Shown piece by piece: positions 62,354 to 64,000 of a DNA stretch of 64,000 nt. Numbering within the stretch: position 1 is the first letter of the stretch; each line of letters opens with the position of its first letter. Where the stretch lies: NCBI GenBank assembly GCA_963837715.1, contig CAWIOF010000002.1, positions 1,240,001-1,304,000 of the forward strand. Reading direction: 5' to 3'. This DNA comes from JANYLB01 sp963837715 (GTDB lineage: Bacteria; Actinomycetota; Acidimicrobiia; IMCC26256; JANYLB01). Under the pieces are notes generated by a model. It searched no databases. It was not told where the DNA came from and was given only the letters and a program-made list of their open reading frames with translations. Both the position numbers and the translations under genes were made by a program.

Positions 62354-63592
62354 GTGGCAGCAGAGTCGGCCGTCGACCCGTCGACGCTCGAACGGATCTT
62401 CCGGGAGGAATCCGGTCGGGTCGTCGCCACCCTGGTCCGTCTCTTCGGCGACATCGACGTCGCCGAGGAGATGGCCCAGGAGGCGTTCCTCGCGGCGAGC
62501 GAGCGGTGGCCGAGGACCGGGCTCCCGCCCAACCCGGGCGGTTGGCTCACCACCACCGCCCGCAACCGCGGGATCGATCGACTGCGTCGGGAGGCGTCCC
62601 GCCATGACCGTCACGCCCAGGCCGCGCTGGTCCACGAGCGCGACGAGAGCCGAGAACCGCAGGGCGCCGTGACCGACGACCGGCTCCGCCTCGTGTTCAC
62701 CTGCTGCCACCCGGCGCTCGCGCCCGGCGCGCAGATCGCGCTGACGCTCCGCCTGCTCGGAGGGCTCGAGACGCCCGACATCGCCCGGGCGTTCCTCGTC
62801 CCGGAGGCGACGATGGCCAAACGTCTCGTGCGGGCGAAGCGCAAGATCCGCGACGCGAAGATCCCCTACCGGATCCCCGGCGACGCCGAGCTCCCCGACC
62901 GCCTCCGTTCCGTGCTCGCGGTGATCTACCTCGTGTTCAACGAGGGCTACACCGCGACAGCGGGCGACGCCCTTGTTCGGGCCGATCTCTGCGCCGAAGC
63001 GATCCGATTGGCCCGGATGCTCGCCGACCTGATGCCCGACGAACCCGAGGTGCTCGGACTCCTCGCCCTGATGCTGCTGAGCGAGTCGCGGCGGCAGGCG
63101 CGGACGGGAGCCGACGGCGCCGTCGTCCTCCTCTCCGAACAGGACCGCACTCGCTGGGACCGCGACCTCGTCGCCGAGGGTCAGGAGCTCGTACGCCGCT
63201 GCCTCCGACGCAACCGACCCGGGCCGTACCAGATCCAGGCCGCGGTCAACGCCGTGCACAGCGACGCGCCGAGCGCGGCCGACACCGACTGGTGGCAGAT
63301 CGTGCAGCTCTACGACCAGCTCCTCGCGATCGCCCCCACGCCGGTCGTCGCGTTGAATCGCGCGGTCGCGCTCGGCGAGCTCGAGGGTCCGGCACCGGCA
63401 CTTGCGGCCGTCGACGCGCTCGACGGCCTCGACGGATACCACCTGCTGCACGCGACCCGGGCCGACCTGCTCACCCGGCTGGATCGCCACGAAGAGGCTG
63501 CGCTCGCCTACGACCGAGCGATCGAGCTGACCGACAATGCGGCCGAGCAGGCCCTGCTCGCGAGCAAGCGGAGTGCCCTCGCGACCGAGTAG
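62354..63592 (+). CDS. ECF42-like RNA polymerase sigma factor with C-terminal TPR-like domain
   Basis: A 412-residue sigma factor. Region 2 is seen in LVRLFGDIDVAEEMAQEAFLAASERWPRTGLPPNPGGWLTTTARNRGIDRLRRE; region 4 in LTLRLLGGLETPDIARAFLVPEATMAKRLVRAKRKIR. The long C-terminal extension (RLRSVLAVIYLVFNEGYTA...AYDRAIELTDNAAEQALL) is the conserved TPR-containing domain of ECF42 factors, which in place of an anti-sigma factor govern their own activity through this extension. GTG 62354 lies 6 bases after the DGPF gene. It probably activates its own operon. Confidence 0.88.
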   Translation: MAAESAVDPSTLERIFREESGRVVATLVRLFGDIDVAEEMAQEAFLAASERWPRTGLPPNPGGWLTTTARNRGIDRLRREASRHDRHAQAALVHERDESREPQGAVTDDRLRLVFTCCHPALAPGAQIALTLRLLGGLETPDIARAFLVPEATMAKRLVRAKRKIRDAKIPYRIPGDAELPDRLRSVLAVIYLVFNEGYTATAGDALVRADLCAEAIRLARMLADLMPDEPEVLGLLALMLLSESRRQARTGADGAVVLLSEQDRTRWDRDLVAEGQELVRRCLRRNRPGPYQIQAAVNAVHSDAPSAADTDWWQIVQLYDQLLAIAPTPVVALNRAVALGELEGPAPALAAVDALDGLDGYHLLHATRADLLTRLDRHEEAALAYDRAIELTDNAAEQALLASKRSALATE

Positions 63593-63596
63593 GTCG

Positions 63597-64000
63597 TCAG
63601 TCGAGGAAGCGAGCCTCGAGCTCGGCGAAGAAGGCAGTCGACAGCTTCTCGAACTGCGACTGCGTGAGCCGGATCGGGTCCCCGTACTCCACGCCGGCGA
63701 CCGAGTCCTCCGGTACCAGCTTGATGACCTTGTTCGCGGTCAACACGCCCTCGTGGTCGATGAGGCACTCGCAGAGCAGCTCGACCTCGTTGAGCGGGTT
63801 GCCGTCCTTGCCCGTGACGGCACGGATGCGGTGGACGAACGGCCGGTCGAGTGCGAGTAGCAGGTTGTCGAAGAAGAGCGGCTCGAACGTCGCGAGGGCC
63901 TTCGTGTCGGCAGGAGCGTCGCCGACGACCTTCACCAGCGCCTTGTACGCCTTGATCTGCGCGGCGATCGTCGACTTCGCGTGCGCGAGCTCTTCCTTCG
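63597..64000 (-). CDS. Conserved hypothetical protein, 5' end outside the window
   Basis: Partial gene; the reading frame stays open to the right edge, so only the last ~134 residues are seen (…KALVKVVGDAPADTKALATFEPLFFDNLLLALDRPFVHRIRAVTGKDGNPLNEVELLCECLIDH…, split here only in description). VHRIRAVTGKDGNPLNEVE is strongly reminiscent of a conserved actinobacterial family of unknown function. The GTG at 63935 is an internal option, but homology appears to extend upstream (STIAAQIKAYKAL). It converges on the sigma factor gene with 4 bases between. Confidence 0.7.
   Translation of the reverse strand, partial: KEELAHAKSTIAAQIKAYKALVKVVGDAPADTKALATFEPLFFDNLLLALDRPFVHRIRAVTGKDGNPLNEVELLCECLIDHEGVLTANKVIKLVPEDSVAGVEYGDPIRLTQSQFEKLSTAFFAELEARFLD

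Noticed and set aside
1..64000. CRISPR arrays, tRNA or rRNA genes, insertion sequences
   Set aside because: Looked for short spaced repeats, cloverleaf-like sequence, transposase motifs and terminal inverted repeats; none were convincing.

Overview
This is a GC-rich, gene-dense window in which genes abut or overlap by a few bases on both strands and no gene-free stretch exceeds 300 bases. Several families point to an actinobacterium, and within that group I lean towards Acidimicrobiia: an LLM-class flavin/F420 oxidoreductase, a tandem acyl-CoA dehydrogenase of the FadE34 type, a DUF2505 protein, cyclase-AAA-TPR and BTAD regulators, an ECF42-like sigma factor paired with a DGPF protein, a class E sortase-type LAXTG signal, and many apparently leaderless genes. 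The lineage is inference from gene content. No rRNA, tRNA, CRISPR array, transposase or replication origin was seen.

Region 1 (1-28.5 kb) looks like a surface-glycan or glycolipid assembly and decoration locus. It holds glycosyltransferases (one fused to a methyltransferase), three polytopic GT-C-like membrane proteins, several O-methyltransferases of the TylF, CmcI and Methyltransf_24 types, a serine-acetyltransferase-like hexapeptide protein, four sulfotransferases, and PhyH-type Fe(II)/2-oxoglutarate dioxygenases next to them. There are two radical SAM enzymes, one with a SPASM-like C-terminus and one B12-binding type. A 1093-residue protein joins four domains: methyltransferase, TylF-like, GT2 and CmcI-like. 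A small Tat-exported protein with an LAXTG sorting signal and a beta-helix lipoprotein complete the envelope theme.

Region 2 (28.6-36.5 kb) carries a Wzz/BY-kinase-like polysaccharide co-polymerase with a degenerate P-loop. It is followed by a tightly coupled PqqD-like / nucleotidyltransferase / HprK-like set, in which the nucleotidyltransferase is fused to a polytopic membrane protein resembling a polysaccharide polymerase. Then come mtnA and a third methyltransferase paralogue.

Region 3 (36.5-50 kb) is mixed: a secreted alpha/beta hydrolase, a TetR-arylsulfatase operon with a visible operator, an inositol-monophosphatase-like enzyme, a fourth TPR-like/PhyH dioxygenase, an OafA-type acyltransferase with an SGNH domain, an M28 peptidase lipoprotein, a methyltransferase and a seven-repeat beta-propeller lipoprotein.

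Region 4 (50-64 kb) is metabolic and regulatory: a FadE34-like enzyme, two large cyclase/AAA/TPR regulators around a small NIPSNAP-like gene, a DUF1275 membrane protein, an LLM oxidoreductase, the DGPF-ECF42 pair and a truncated conserved hypothetical gene.

Two cross-cutting observations matter for reading the annotation. First, at least nine single-base frameshifts interrupt otherwise well-conserved genes (near 5205, 8485, 46438, 50886, 51908, 53192, 56310, 56825 and 58715). This looks like indel error in the sequence rather than gene decay, so I list each such gene as one span. Second, a TANNNT hexamer lies 6-8 bases before many start codons, which I used to choose starts.
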